Origin: an uncultured Pseudovibrio sp.
GTDB lineage: Bacteria > Pseudomonadota > Alphaproteobacteria > Rhizobiales > Stappiaceae
Length of the DNA: 64,000 nt
Assembly (NCBI GenBank): GCA_947502585.1
Contig: CANNAV010000007.1
Location: 1 to 64,000, forward strand
Reading direction: 5' to 3'
Shown here: one piece after another, positions 1 to 10,164 of the stretch
Layout of the letters: every line of letters begins with the position of its first letter
Numbering within the stretch: the first letter of the stretch is position 1
Program-made: the position numbers and the translations under genes
The notes under the pieces: generated by a model
Databases searched by the model: none
The model's input: the letters and a program-made list of their open reading frames with translations, nothing else
What the model was told of the DNA's origin: nothing

Positions 1-651
1 GTTCACCGATCTCGTATTTGCTGCCTGCGCGTTGCTGGGGTATCGTTTCATTCCCCGCATTCGCGATCTGCAATCCAAGCGCCTCTACGTCTTTGATCTC
101 AAAGGTGTACCGAAAGAGTTGAACGGCCTGATCGGGGGGAAGGTCCGGGAACAAACCCTCATTGATAACTGGCCCGATGTACTGAGATGCACCGCCACAA
201 TGAGATCTGGAATGGTGCCACCGAGCCAACTGCCGGCCCGACCGCGCAAGCATGACCTCGCCATCGCTCTAGGGGAAATCGGACGGATCGAACGCACGCT
301 GTTTATGATCGATGGGCCCTGGATATCGACATGCAGCGCAGGGCTAATGTCGGGTTAAACAAGGGGGAAGCTCACCACGCTTTGAAAAACGCATTGCGGA
401 TCGGACGGCAGGGAGAAATCCGGGATCGCACAACCGAAAGTCAGAATTTCCGTCTGGCCGGACTGAACCTGCTCACCGCCATCATCATATTCTGGAATAC
501 CGAGCAACTGGGTAAAGCCGTCATCCAGCGTAAACGAGCAGGCCTGAAAACCCCCGAATATCTATTGCGGCACATCTCGCCACTCGGATGGGAGCATATT
601 CTGCTCATCGGGCAGTATATTTGGCGGAAAATGAGCACGGAAATAGCTTAG
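1..651 (+). pseudogene. Tn3-family transposase, C-terminal part, frameshifted and cut by the window edge
   Basis: The reading frame is open from the window edge and resembles the C-terminal third of Tn3-type DDE transposases, with segments such as LLGYRFIPRIRDLQSKRLY and ALGEIGRIERTLFMID. The frame breaks near 311-315. The first frame reads ...FMIDGPW and a second frame continues from about 313 as W-A-L-D-I-D-M-Q-R-R, followed by GLNKGEAHHALKNALRIG (with the conserved GEA glutamate region), RLAGLNLL and HISPLGWEHI. One missing T between GAT and TGG explains the break, so the enzyme is very likely inactive as encoded. The second frame ends at 651, and the 38-bp terminal repeat overlaps its last bases, as is usual for this family. 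The N-terminal part lies outside the window. Confidence 0.88.
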
Positions 652-684
652 CGCCCTATTTCGCCCCCTTCCCAATTCGACCCC
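647..684 (+). repeat. Tn3-family terminal inverted repeat (right end)
   Basis: Exactly 38 bases, starting CTTAGCG and ending GACCCC, overlap the last codons of the transposase. Length, the CTTAG inner end and the GACCCC outer end match the inverse of the standard Tn3-family 38-bp repeat (GGGGTC...CTAAG). It marks the right boundary of the element. The next five bases, ATCAG (685-689), would be the target duplication, but the left end is not in the window to confirm this. Confidence 0.75.
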
Positions 685-747
685 ATCAGGGACGAACTCC
701 AGCACGTAAATTGAGTGGAGGCTTACCCTGCAACAACGTGAGTTGGA

Positions 748-2397
748 TTAGCTGGCAATGTTTTGAGAAGCGATCTGATCAAGAACTTTATCAGAGGCTT
801 CCTTCTTCTCCTCTAGCGCCTTCACCGGATTGTGTCTGTCCGTGAAGATGTCCTCCGCAAACTCAAGATACTTGCGGGCTGGCAATGGTTTGGAGAAGAT
901 GTAGCCTTGCGCGGAAGACACCCCGAGCTCGCGCAGAAGAGAGATTTGCTCATATTTTTCGACGCCTTCTGCGATAATTCCCATATTCATCGTGTCCGCA
1001 AGTTCGGCTATGGCATCGACCAGACGGAACGCATTCTCTTCGCCGCCCAACGGGTCGATGAACATCTTATCGATCTTGACGATATCCATGCCCAACTTCT
1101 GCAGATAAGCCAGACCACCATGGCCTGTTCCTACGTCATCAAGTGCGACACGAATGCCATGAGTCTGTAGCTCTGCAATGATCTTTCTGGCCAGACCAAT
1201 GTTTTCAAGAGGCTGACGCTCTGTCACCTCCATAACAACCTGATGAAGCGCAATCGGCGAATCCTCGTAGATGTCCAAAAGATCATCCACGATGGACCGA
1301 TCATTAAAATGGCCTGCAAACAGGTTGACGGAGAGCTTCAGTTCCCGGTGCTGAGAGTAGAGCTCTCCCAGATCGTCAACGGACTGGCGCATGATACTGC
1401 GGGTCATTTCAAAGATATGGCCCGAGGTTTCTGCATAGGTCATGAATTGGCCCGGAGAAACTACTTTGCCGTTAGGTAGCAGCCACCTCATCAGCATCTC
1501 GCAGCCTTGCAGTTCGCCGGTCATAATGTCGACAACGGGCTGATAATAAGGTATGAATTCGCTATTACGGATGGAGGCGACAAAATCATCTTCGGCATCC
1601 TTTTCTGGCTTCCATGAGAGCCAGACACCCAAAGCAATCACGAGGATCGCAACCCCCGAACAGGCGATCACTGCTACGATCTTCAGCTCTCCAACAAGGC
1701 TCATTACCGCATTATGGTCGCTTCGGATCCGCACATTGATCGGGTAAATCGTTGAGGTTGCAAACTCTTCAATGAATTTGCTGCCTATAATAACAGGAAG
1801 GTTGCTGTTGCTTGTCGGTTTCACCCAGACATGGTCCTGCCCTAACCGAACTTCAATTTCAGAGGAATGGCGCAGATAGTCCGGCCCCGGTTCAATCGCA
1901 AGTACGGCTGGAGAAATATTGGCAACCAGACGCCAGCCGTTTCTGAGCTGCCATGAGACCAGCGCGGTACGGATACCCTGATACTCCATCCAGGACATAC
2001 CAATTCCAACGCGCGGAGCATCTTGCTTGAGCGCGGGAAGAACACTGGTGCCACGGCGAACCTGGGCCGGCACATAACACATAGGAACACCGCGGTGATC
2101 AACGATACCTATTGCGCTGACAATGACGTTCTGTGAGAGCGTCTTTTCAAACTCGCCCTGGTTTTGGCGTGTACAGGATGTCAGATCTTTCACCTGCATC
2201 TGACGCAGTGTTTCTACGGCATCGGAAATCGCAGCCTCACTTCTTGAGATGTAACGATCTGCAATCGCGTTCATTTCATTTCGCGCCTGGTGCAGTGCGA
2301 AGTTCTCAAGGATCATATTGCCAATTAGCAATGGCAAGAGCGCCAATCCCAAAGCAACCAAAATTGCGCGGACAAATACGAAATAATGGCGAGACAC
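748..2397 (-). CDS. membrane-bound cyclic-di-GMP phosphodiesterase (CSS-motif sensor plus EAL domain)
   Basis: 549 residues from a GTG start. An N-terminal membrane segment (about residues 8-28) is followed by a periplasmic region with the CSS-motif signature (LTSCTRQN near 94 and a second Cys in PMCYVP). A second membrane segment lies near 243-263, and a C-terminal EAL domain follows (about 280-525). The EAL signature itself reads EML. Other catalytic positions look intact: the Asn in SVNLFAGHF, EVTER, DDVGTGHGG, KIDKMF, AEGVEK and AQGY. In the family, EAL domains hydrolyse c-di-GMP to pGpG, and CSS-motif sensors can respond to periplasmic redox state through the two cysteines. It stands alone, divergent from the exported-protein pair downstream. 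Loss of activity through EAL-to-EML is possible but unlikely, because the metal-binding Glu is kept. Confidence 0.9.
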   Translation of the reverse strand: MSRHYFVFVRAILVALGLALLPLLIGNMILENFALHQARNEMNAIADRYISRSEAAISDAVETLRQMQVKDLTSCTRQNQGEFEKTLSQNVIVSAIGIVDHRGVPMCYVPAQVRRGTSVLPALKQDAPRVGIGMSWMEYQGIRTALVSWQLRNGWRLVANISPAVLAIEPGPDYLRHSSEIEVRLGQDHVWVKPTSNSNLPVIIGSKFIEEFATSTIYPINVRIRSDHNAVMSLVGELKIVAVIACSGVAILVIALGVWLSWKPEKDAEDDFVASIRNSEFIPYYQPVVDIMTGELQGCEMLMRWLLPNGKVVSPGQFMTYAETSGHIFEMTRSIMRQSVDDLGELYSQHRELKLSVNLFAGHFNDRSIVDDLLDIYEDSPIALHQVVMEVTERQPLENIGLARKIIAELQTHGIRVALDDVGTGHGGLAYLQKLGMDIVKIDKMFIDPLGGEENAFRLVDAIAELADTMNMGIIAEGVEKYEQISLLRELGVSSAQGYIFSKPLPARKYLEFAEDIFTDRHNPVKALEEKKEASDKVLDQIASQNIAS

Positions 2398-2646
2398 AAC
2401 TATGACCTTAGAAAGGGAAATTACAATTATCTGTTTCTATGATTAACTCTTACTTAAAACTGTAAAAATTATCCAAACACCCAAAACGATCCCCAGATCC
2501 TTTCCAAAACCGCCCGAAGATGTGCATTTACCCCAGGCTTTTTCACAAAGTGATTTGACTTTTTGCAGCGATGTACACATGCCTCTAACCCTCAACATGC
2601 CAGTTTGGCACCTAAATATTTCTTGCGGTCAATCTGGAGCCAGGCC

Positions 2647-3840
2647 ATGCGCAGTTCTGAATTACGTTGCCACCAAATCTTCCAGATGTTCTTCTTTGCC
2701 CTCCTCTTCAGCAGCTGTTTCGCACTCTCGGCTTCAGCACAGATCGATACAGATAATGCTGTCGCAAAAGCGTTTCTTCAGAACCTTCGGGACCGTGGCT
2801 TAACCCTGACGCACGTGGGACCGGTTACCGTCGATAATGATGTGCTTACTATTCGCGGGATTCAAGGCTATCCAAACGCGGATCAGATGAAACGCTTCAA
2901 GATCCGTGATCTGGCATTGGCTCAGGCCTCGGTGTTGGGTGACGGGCGGCTGTTTGTCGGTGCGTTTGCAGCTTCAAAGTTCGAGGTGGACGAACCGGAC
3001 TTCAACTTCACTGCAGACATGATCGCAGTTACGGATCTTTACCTTTCCAATGCCAATGACCAGAGTAATCCGGCATCAAACCTCACGACTTCGCTCTATT
3101 CCACAGCAGAAGTTAAGGGACTGTTGTTTCAGGATCGTTCAACTGGTCAGTCCATGCCTGTTGAGCGGATCAGAATTCACTTTGACGTCAACAATGGTGG
3201 CTTTCCTATTACCGCCAGTATCCAGGTCGCGAATATCGTTTTGGGCAGATCCATGTTTGCACCGCCACAGCAGCAGTTGCTTGATGAGTTAGGCTTATCG
3301 CAAGTGAATGCAGATATTGACTTTGAAGGCGAATGGAATGGAGACACAGGGGTGGTCAATATTCCCGGTGTCAGTGTTGTATTGAAAGATCTTTTTTCTG
3401 TGCAGGTCTCCCTTAAGCTGGAAGGCCTTACAGATACAGTTGTTGGGCATATCACTGAGCTTGCAATCAGGGATAACGTCATTGCGCTGGATTTGTTACA
3501 GAGCGCTGCAGTCTCCGGTTTCAATCTCTCGCTCGTCAACGAAGGCGGTCTGGATGACATCCTTGAAAAACAAGCACACCAACACGGACAATCGCGCTCT
3601 GCCTATATACGGCTACTGACAGATAAAGCAGAAAAACAGTTCGCGAAAATTCCGGAACGCGCAAAGCAACTGGAGTTCACGGAAGCGATTTATAGTTTTT
3701 TAAAAAAACCGCAGAGTATCACGCTGAGTGCTACCCCTAAGGCACCGATTAGCTTAACACAAATCCTTGGAGTATCAGCAATTTCTCCCGCTTCTATCAT
3801 ATCTTTGCTTGGCATAGCCCTACACGCGAATATACACTAG
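2647..3840 (+). CDS. exported protein of unknown function, related to the next gene
   Basis: 397 residues from the ATG at 2647. This start was chosen because GGAG lies at 2636-2639 and a clear signal peptide begins there (MFFFALLFSSCFALSASAQ, cut likely after ASA). No known catalytic motif was recognised. The mature part is rich in alternating hydrophobic and polar stretches, as in beta-rich envelope proteins. Two segments can be aligned by eye with the neighbouring 705-residue protein: LGLSQVNADIDFEGEW with LGIERVNLTQDFKIAW, and the extreme C-termini (SLTQILGVSAISPASI with PIMQLGGIAALAPQQL). Only 37 bases separate the two genes, so co-transcription is likely. A role in the periplasm or outer membrane is inference only. 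Confidence 0.8.
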   Translation: MRSSELRCHQIFQMFFFALLFSSCFALSASAQIDTDNAVAKAFLQNLRDRGLTLTHVGPVTVDNDVLTIRGIQGYPNADQMKRFKIRDLALAQASVLGDGRLFVGAFAASKFEVDEPDFNFTADMIAVTDLYLSNANDQSNPASNLTTSLYSTAEVKGLLFQDRSTGQSMPVERIRIHFDVNNGGFPITASIQVANIVLGRSMFAPPQQQLLDELGLSQVNADIDFEGEWNGDTGVVNIPGVSVVLKDLFSVQVSLKLEGLTDTVVGHITELAIRDNVIALDLLQSAAVSGFNLSLVNEGGLDDILEKQAHQHGQSRSAYIRLLTDKAEKQFAKIPERAKQLEFTEAIYSFLKKPQSITLSATPKAPISLTQILGVSAISPASIISLLGIALHANIH

Positions 3841-3877
3841 CGGGGAATCCTCCTACTAATCATAAAAGGTTTATTTA

Positions 3878-5995
3878 ATGCCTTTCCAAAATCATAAGCG
3901 GCAGGGATTTTTTGCTGTTTCAATCTTTGTATTAGGTTTATCCGTCCAGCCAGCTCTTTCCAGCCCAGCTTCAGACCTCATCGATAAATACAATGAATGG
4001 TATCTGGAAAATGGTGCCGAAACTGCAGCATATGGAAAAGCAGTTGAAAACGGATCAGAAACAGAGATTCTGGACTATAAAATCGAAGGAATGTTCTCTC
4101 TTAACCTCAACGAAGATAAACCTAACCCGGGTGTCTACTACATAATCAAGACACCAAAGGCGGTTTATAATGGCTCTTCTCGTGATGGTGATACATTCAG
4201 CTTCCAGGACGTAACCATTGACAAGGTTCAGTTTGAGTTTGGTTTTTTTGCGAAAGCTGAGAACTTCAAAAGCGTTGCAGAAGCCCGGGCCTCCAAGGAT
4301 ACCATCAAAGTTGCTGGTAATGCAAAAAACAATGTCGTTTCAGGCTATTCTGTAAACTGGGTAGATCTGCCAGTTCTGAAAGATGGTATCACCACAGAAG
4401 AATTTCAGCAGTTACTTGCCGCAATGACCAACATTTCCTATGAACGTAGCAGCAGTGCAGAGGGCGTTGCCGACATGGCAATGGCCGATGTATTAACGGG
4501 AACATACACCTTTAAGAACAGGGTTTATTCAGGCGCAAAAAATGGCGTTGTGGCTCTGACTACAATTGGAGAAGTTGAATATAAGACGACAACTTCAATT
4601 GTGACAGATGGTCGTGAAGTCTCTACGGTTTCTGAAACGGTATACAACGACCTTTCTGTAAAAGATCAGGACGTACGCCCACTTCTTGCGCTTCTTGGTG
4701 CAGGAGAAGCCCCTTCTGATTTGCTGTTGGGTGAGTACCGCTTGGGTAGTTACTCTAGCACGATGAAAACTGAGGGAGGCAGTGCCTCTGAGCCATTTGG
4801 TTATCTTGAAACGAGTGCTGGCGAATCTACCATCAAAGGTGTGCGTATGTCCGGTGGTGACGCTGTTAAACTCATGGCAATTTACGAGAAATTCAAAAAC
4901 AAACCTGTGGGCGAAGATGCCATTGAACAGATATTCAGTCTGCTTGATGCACTTGGCTCGTTTTCGGTTGCCTATTCTGACGTAAATGATCTGGTTATAA
5001 AGGCTTGGGAACCAACCCGTGCACCTGTGAAGGACAGTAAAGCGCCAAGCTTTGAAGCGACACTGAAGCACGCCTCAACAACGAACCTGACAACAAACAG
5101 TCTTGGTCAAATCAAATTTGAAGGCTTGCATGGTACCATAGAGGGCAATGACGCCGTATTTAATCTGGACACGTTTGAGATGGCTGACATCGCCTGGCCT
5201 GGCCTGCGTACCATTGTTGAGAGCACCGTTGCAGAAAAACAGAACACAGCTGCGGTAATGAAGGCAATTCCAACGATTGGACGCATTTCTCTTACTGGTC
5301 TGAACATGCAGGCGAACGATCTGCCAACCCCTGTTTCCCTTGATGAACTCACCATTGAGATGGGCAATCACATCGGACCGGTCCCGACAAGCCTGTCTGA
5401 AGTCATTGGTGGCCTGAGCTTTGATGCTAGTTTCCTTAAGGAACCGATGATACTGGGCGTGCTTGATCGTCTGGGCATTGAGCGTGTGAACCTCACACAA
5501 GATTTCAAAATTGCATGGGATGAGAACACCCAGGATTTGACGCTGGAGAAGTTCGAGTTTGAACTTGAAAATGGTGTAAAACTGCGTGCTGACATTGAGC
5601 TTGGCGGAATTCCACGTTCTCTCTTTGAAAACCCGCGTGAAGCAAATACTGTCGTTGCTCTGGCCACCTTCAAGGGTGCGCAGATCGAAGTGATGGATTC
5701 ACCGCTTATCAGTGAACTTCTCGCAACACAGGCAAAACAGGCAGGTCTCCCTGCTGAACTGCTGGTATCCATGATGATTGATGGTACGCTTCAGCAGGCT
5801 GGACCGCTGGCGGAAACCGAGTTTGCTCTGGAACTGGCAAAAGCAGCTAAGAGCTTTGCAGCCAGGCCGACCAACATCCGTGTGACGCTTGCTCCGCAGA
5901 CAGCAGTTCCAATCATGCAGCTCGGAGGGATCGCGGCTCTCGCACCTCAACAGCTCCCTGAAATGCTCGGTGCAACTGTGAGCTACACCGAGTAA
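3878..5995 (+). CDS. large exported protein of unknown function, paralogue of the preceding gene
   Basis: 705 residues beginning with a signal peptide (FFAVSIFVLGLSVQPALSS). The ATG at 3878 has AAAGG about 9 bases upstream. The protein is acidic and shows repeated hydrophobic/polar strand-like segments; no enzymatic motif was recognised. Its C-terminal 250 residues resemble the C-terminal half of the preceding protein, including the last 35 residues. The two look like an ancient duplication in which this copy gained or kept a long N-terminal extension. A strong terminator follows at 6018, so the pair forms a transcription unit. Secreted or periplasmic location is supported by the signal peptide; function is unknown. 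Confidence 0.82.
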   Translation: MPFQNHKRQGFFAVSIFVLGLSVQPALSSPASDLIDKYNEWYLENGAETAAYGKAVENGSETEILDYKIEGMFSLNLNEDKPNPGVYYIIKTPKAVYNGSSRDGDTFSFQDVTIDKVQFEFGFFAKAENFKSVAEARASKDTIKVAGNAKNNVVSGYSVNWVDLPVLKDGITTEEFQQLLAAMTNISYERSSSAEGVADMAMADVLTGTYTFKNRVYSGAKNGVVALTTIGEVEYKTTTSIVTDGREVSTVSETVYNDLSVKDQDVRPLLALLGAGEAPSDLLLGEYRLGSYSSTMKTEGGSASEPFGYLETSAGESTIKGVRMSGGDAVKLMAIYEKFKNKPVGEDAIEQIFSLLDALGSFSVAYSDVNDLVIKAWEPTRAPVKDSKAPSFEATLKHASTTNLTTNSLGQIKFEGLHGTIEGNDAVFNLDTFEMADIAWPGLRTIVESTVAEKQNTAAVMKAIPTIGRISLTGLNMQANDLPTPVSLDELTIEMGNHIGPVPTSLSEVIGGLSFDASFLKEPMILGVLDRLGIERVNLTQDFKIAWDENTQDLTLEKFEFELENGVKLRADIELGGIPRSLFENPREANTVVALATFKGAQIEVMDSPLISELLATQAKQAGLPAELLVSMMIDGTLQQAGPLAETEFALELAKAAKSFAARPTNIRVTLAPQTAVPIMQLGGIAALAPQQLPEMLGATVSYTE

Positions 5996-6017
5996 AATCA
6001 CACAGGCTCAAAAGAAA

Positions 6018-6053
6018 GGCCGCTGTGATATCGTCTGTCACAGCGGCCCTTTA
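6018..6053 (+). terminator. rho-independent-type terminator after the exported-protein pair
   Basis: An 11-bp perfect stem (GGCCGCTGTGA / TCACAGCGGCC) with a 9-base loop is followed by CTTTAATT. Its position 20 bases after the stop at 5995 fits termination of the two-gene unit. The minus-strand ABC transporter gene ends at 6162, so it may also serve the opposite direction. Confidence 0.8.
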
Positions 6054-6161
6054 ATTATATGATCACTGTCTCAAGTCAGCCTTTTCAGGCAGCGCTTCGA
6101 AAAGACATCACATCCAACTATAGCTTTTGACGTCGTCAGGCATCAGGAGAAGCTTCCTGAG

Positions 6162-7928
6162 TTAATTAAACTGGAGTTCGCACAGGTGTCTGTAATAGCC
6201 ACCCATCTCATACAGCTGATCGTGCGTGCCGCTCTCCAAGAGTTTACCATGCGACAACACATGAATGGTATCTGCATCACGAACAGTAGAAAGACGATGC
6301 GCAATCACGAGTGTCGTACGCCCCTTCATCAGCCGAGTAAGGGCTGTTTGCACCTTGCTTTCTGACTCAGCATCCAAAGCAGATGTTGCTTCGTCCAGCA
6401 ACAGGACAGGAGCATCGGACAGCATTGCCCTTGCAATTGCGAGGCGTTGACGCTGACCACCAGAAAGGCGTGTACCGCCCTCACCTGCGTTGCTGTCGTA
6501 GCCCTTCTCCATCTTCTCAATGAACTCGTGTGCATTCGCATTTTTTGCAGCCTCAATCACTTCCTGTTCAGAAGCTCCGGGGCGGCCGATAAGAATGTTT
6601 TCTTTGATCGTACGGTCGAACAGAAACGTATCCTGCGTCACGATTGCGATGTTGCTGCGCAGGCTTTCCATGTTGAAATCGCGAATGTCCTGATCATCGA
6701 TCAGTATTTTACCATTGTCGATCTCATAGAAGCGTTCAATCAACGAAAAGACCGTTGATTTCCCTGCACCAGACGCACCAACAAGAGCTGTCACTTCACC
6801 TGGCTTCGCTACAATACTCAGGCCATTCAGAGCTTTTGCCTCACCATAGTCAAATTCAACCTGTCTGAATTCAATACGCCCGTTGGTGACCTTCATGTTG
6901 GGCTTGTCCGAAGTTACCTGATTTTCCTCAGGCATATCCAAAAGTTCGTACATCAGGCGAACACCAACAAGCTGTGTACTCAGATTGACCTGAAAGCGAG
7001 CGAGCCGTTTGATTGGCTCATATGCTAGCAATAGTGCCGTGATAAAAGCAAAAAACGCACCCGGATCCTGATCCAGGGCAATTACACTATAACCGCCGTA
7101 CAGGATAATGATGCCAATTGCTATGCCGCCCAGTGTTTCCATCAGTGGCGACGTTCTGGCAGTCAGCTTCGCGATCTTGTTGGATTGCTGTTCAACACTG
7201 GACACCGCAGTGTCCATCGCCGCATGCATATTTCCTTCGTAATTGAAGGATTTTACGACGCGGATGCCCAGAGCCATTTCCTTTACCAGAGAGAGGATGA
7301 CTGTCTGAGACACGAACTGACTCTTTGCAATCTTCTTCACCCGGCGAACGAGACTGGAAACGGCAAAGACGGCCGGAGGCATAATGCACAGTGAGATGAG
7401 CGAGAGCAGCGGATTCTGCCAGACCATAACAGAGACCAGGCCGATCACAGACATAACATCCCGTCCGGCAGACAGGATGATCAGATCCATAACACCACGT
7501 GCAGCCCCTGTGTTGTGGCCAAATCGTGTGGCCAGATCACCAAAAGTCGTATGGTCGAAAAACCTGACCCCCAGACGGGTCACTTTCTCAAACATGTCAC
7601 GCTGGAGCTTAGCTACAATCGAATTGCCGATCCTGCTCAGCACAACAGACTGACCATAGGTTGCTATACCTTTAGTCAGGAAGATAGACATCACTGCGCC
7701 TGAGATGATGTAGACCATAGTGATATCACGGTCAATAAAGACCTGATTGATCACGTTTTTCATGATAGCTGCACTGCCCGCGCCTGCCGCAGCCGTAACA
7801 ATCATGAAAGCAAACGCAATCATATACCGGAATTTGTATTGCCCGAAATTTTCTCGGAGAAGGCGTCGAATAAGGCTGGGCGCGCCTTCTTCATCCGCAA
7901 ACAGCTTTTTGCTTATAGCGTCGAACAC
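6162..7928 (-). CDS. ABC exporter, fused permease and ATPase (MsbA-like)
   Basis: 588 residues from a GTG start with GAGG about 10 bases upstream. The N-terminal half is a type I exporter membrane domain with six predicted helices (about residues 30-320). The ATPase half has Walker A GASGAGKST, signature LSGGQRQR, Walker B VLLLDEATSALD and the switch motif AHRLST. The half-transporter layout works as a homodimer in the inner membrane. The organisation and length fit the MsbA/LptA-flippase and lipid or drug exporter families; the substrate cannot be read from the sequence. It is transcribed alone, between the terminator at 6018 and the aspS gene. Confidence 0.93.
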   Translation of the reverse strand: MFDAISKKLFADEEGAPSLIRRLLRENFGQYKFRYMIAFAFMIVTAAAGAGSAAIMKNVINQVFIDRDITMVYIISGAVMSIFLTKGIATYGQSVVLSRIGNSIVAKLQRDMFEKVTRLGVRFFDHTTFGDLATRFGHNTGAARGVMDLIILSAGRDVMSVIGLVSVMVWQNPLLSLISLCIMPPAVFAVSSLVRRVKKIAKSQFVSQTVILSLVKEMALGIRVVKSFNYEGNMHAAMDTAVSSVEQQSNKIAKLTARTSPLMETLGGIAIGIIILYGGYSVIALDQDPGAFFAFITALLLAYEPIKRLARFQVNLSTQLVGVRLMYELLDMPEENQVTSDKPNMKVTNGRIEFRQVEFDYGEAKALNGLSIVAKPGEVTALVGASGAGKSTVFSLIERFYEIDNGKILIDDQDIRDFNMESLRSNIAIVTQDTFLFDRTIKENILIGRPGASEQEVIEAAKNANAHEFIEKMEKGYDSNAGEGGTRLSGGQRQRLAIARAMLSDAPVLLLDEATSALDAESESKVQTALTRLMKGRTTLVIAHRLSTVRDADTIHVLSHGKLLESGTHDQLYEMGGYYRHLCELQFN

Positions 7929-8082
7929 CTAAAACCCTCAGCATTTCCAGCGAAATTAAGTATGATGACTTAATTTGCTACCGGTACAAGGAGAAAAGGC
8001 GACCGTAGATCTACGACCGCCCTTTCATGAGATTTATAACATTATGACGTGGACCGCCATACCTGCTTTCTTCCAGCGGCTC

Positions 8083-9867
8083 TTATGATTCTGGCAGGTT
8101 AAGGCGAATATGCAGATCGCGTAGCTGTGCCGGTACCACATCACCTGGAGCACCCATCATCAGGTCCTGTGCCTGCTGGTTCATTGGGAACAAGGTGACC
8201 TCACGCAGATTCTTTGCGCCGACCAGCAGCATCACCATGCGGTCGATACCAGCAGCCATGCCACCATGTGGAGGTGCACCGTATTGGAATGCGCGGTACA
8301 TACCACCGAATTTTTCTTCGAGCAGGCTTTCGTCATACCCGGCAATTTCAAAGGCCTTCTTCATGACTTCAACCTGGTGGTTACGGATCGCGCCTGAGCC
8401 AAGCTCATATCCGTTACATATCACGTCGTACTGGTATGCGTTGAGTTCAAGAGGGTCAACATTGCTGAGGCCGTCCATTCCACCTTCTGGCATGGAGAAT
8501 GGGTTGTGACAGAAGTCAATTTTCTTGTTTTCTTCGTCCCATTCATACATTGGGAAGTCAACGATCCAACACAGGGCGAACTGGTCTTCATCAATCAGCT
8601 TCAACTCTTCTGCTGCACGGGTGCGTGCTTTACCAGCAAAGTCTGCGAACTTCTTAGGGTCACCTGCTGCGAAGAACACTGCATCGCCTTCATTCAGACC
8701 AAGCTGGGTACGAACTGCTTCTGTGCGCTCTGCGCCGATGTTTTTCGCAACTGGGCCAGCACCGGCAATTGTGTCTTCTTCTTTACGGAAAAAGATGTAG
8801 CCGAGGCCTGGCTGACCTTCGCTCTGTGCCCAGGAGTTCATGCGGTCACAAAATGCGCGGGAGCCGCCCCCCGGTGCCGGAATTGCCCAGACCTGAACAT
8901 CAGGATCACTCTCTATCATACGTGCGAACACTTTGAAACCGGAACCTGCAAAGTGTTGAGTCACTTCCTGCATTTCGATCGGGTTACGCAGATCCGGCTT
9001 ATCAGAGCCATATTTGCGGATCGCTTCTGCGTAGGCAATGCGTGGGAACTTTTTGGTGACTGGCTTGCCATCAGCAAACTCTTCAAAAACTCCACGCAGC
9101 ACAGGTTCCATGGTGGTCAGAACATCTTCCTGTGTGACAAAGCTCATTTCCACGTCGAGCTGGTAAAACTCGCCTGGAAGGCGGTCAGCTCGTGGATCTT
9201 CATCACGGAAGCATGGTGCAATCTGGAAGTACCTGTCGAAGCCCGACATCATAAGCAGCTGTTTGAACTGCTGAGGAGCCTGTGGCAACGCGTAAAATTT
9301 CCCAGGATGAATACGGGAAGGTACCAGGAAGTCGCGTGCGCCTTCAGGAGAAGATGCGGTCAGAATTGGTGTCTGGAACTCGTTGAAGTCAGCATCGTTC
9401 ATGCGACGGCGCATGGAGTTGATGATCCTGGTCCGGGTCATCAGGTTTGCATGCAGAGTATCGCGACGCAGGTCAAGGAATCGGTATTTCAGACGAATAT
9501 CTTCCGGGTATTCCAGCTCGCCAAATACTGGCAGTGGCAGCTCCTTAGAATCGCCCAGAACTTCCATGTCGCGGATAAAAATTTCAATTTCGCCGGTGTC
9601 GAGGCCCTTGTTGATGGTTTCATCAGAGCGTTTTTTAATGTCACCATCGATGCGGATGCACCATTCGGAGCGTACGGTTTCTGCCAGTTTAAATGCCGGG
9701 GAGTCCGGATCTACAACACACTGCGTAATACCGTAATGGTCACGCAAGTCGATGAACAGCAGGCCGCCGTGATCGCGTACACGGTGCACCCAGCCAGAAA
9801 GGCGAGTGGTTTCACCTACATTATTCGCCCGCAGCTCTCCGCAGGTGTGGCTTCGATAACGATGCAT
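8083..9867 (-). CDS. aspS: aspartyl-tRNA synthetase
   Basis: 594 residues. It charges tRNA-Asp with aspartate in the cytoplasm. The start at 9867 ([14 protein letters not shown]) was preferred over a longer reading frame because GAGGA lies 6 bases upstream and family members begin there. Domains in order: an OB-fold anticodon-binding domain (about 1-110, [12 protein letters not shown]), the class II catalytic core with motif 2 [15 protein letters not shown], the bacterial insertion domain (about 290-415), and motif 3 GIDRMVML. The end [15 protein letters not shown] is typical of alphaproteobacterial enzymes. Many such enzymes also charge tRNA-Asn as a first step of transamidation; whether this one does cannot be seen. 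Confidence 0.97.
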   Translation of the reverse strand: MHRYRSHTCGELRANNVGETTRLSGWVHRVRDHGGLLFIDLRDHYGITQCVVDPDSPAFKLAETVRSEWCIRIDGDIKKRSDETINKGLDTGEIEIFIRDMEVLGDSKELPLPVFGELEYPEDIRLKYRFLDLRRDTLHANLMTRTRIINSMRRRMNDADFNEFQTPILTASSPEGARDFLVPSRIHPGKFYALPQAPQQFKQLLMMSGFDRYFQIAPCFRDEDPRADRLPGEFYQLDVEMSFVTQEDVLTTMEPVLRGVFEEFADGKPVTKKFPRIAYAEAIRKYGSDKPDLRNPIEMQEVTQHFAGSGFKVFARMIESDPDVQVWAIPAPGGGSRAFCDRMNSWAQSEGQPGLGYIFFRKEEDTIAGAGPVAKNIGAERTEAVRTQLGLNEGDAVFFAAGDPKKFADFAGKARTRAAEELKLIDEDQFALCWIVDFPMYEWDEENKKIDFCHNPFSMPEGGMDGLSNVDPLELNAYQYDVICNGYELGSGAIRNHQVEVMKKAFEIAGYDESLLEEKFGGMYRAFQYGAPPHGGMAAGIDRMVMLLVGAKNLREVTLFPMNQQAQDLMMGAPGDVVPAQLRDLHIRLNLPES

Positions 9868-10164
9868 AGCGTCCTCAGTGGTAATCTGGTGAATCATAAA
9901 ATTCAAAACCTGGTTAACCTCTTAAAAAGGTCATCCGGCTGGAAAAGACATGTCAGCATCCTAAAGTCAAGTAAGTCTGTAACTTTGACACCGTTTATTG
10001 CGGACATTTCCCGAGTTTCCTCTGCCTTCGTAGTTTTCGCGGGATCCTGGCTCGAATCCATGATTTCATAGAGAGCAACAATCGATATTTACAACCAGTT
10101 GATGAGAAAACGAGAAACTTTGATAGGGACAAGCCCGTTTGCTTACGCTATAGACTCTGGCACC
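9868..10164. promoter_or_regulatory. divergent intergenic region between aspS and rnd
   Basis: This stretch of 297 bases separates two oppositely directed genes and must hold both promoters. No coding sequence, strong hairpin or recognised operator was found in it. The extra in-frame ATGs upstream of both genes lack good ribosome sites. Confidence 0.4.

Noticed and set aside
748-2397. EAL protein as catalytically dead because of the EML motif
   Set aside because: The metal-binding Glu and all other catalytic residues visible are kept; only the middle residue differs.
8506-10071. 521-codon open frame on the plus strand opposite aspS
   Set aside because: It mirrors the conserved aspS coding frame on the other strand, has no family resemblance and a Cys/His-rich composition typical of antisense frames.
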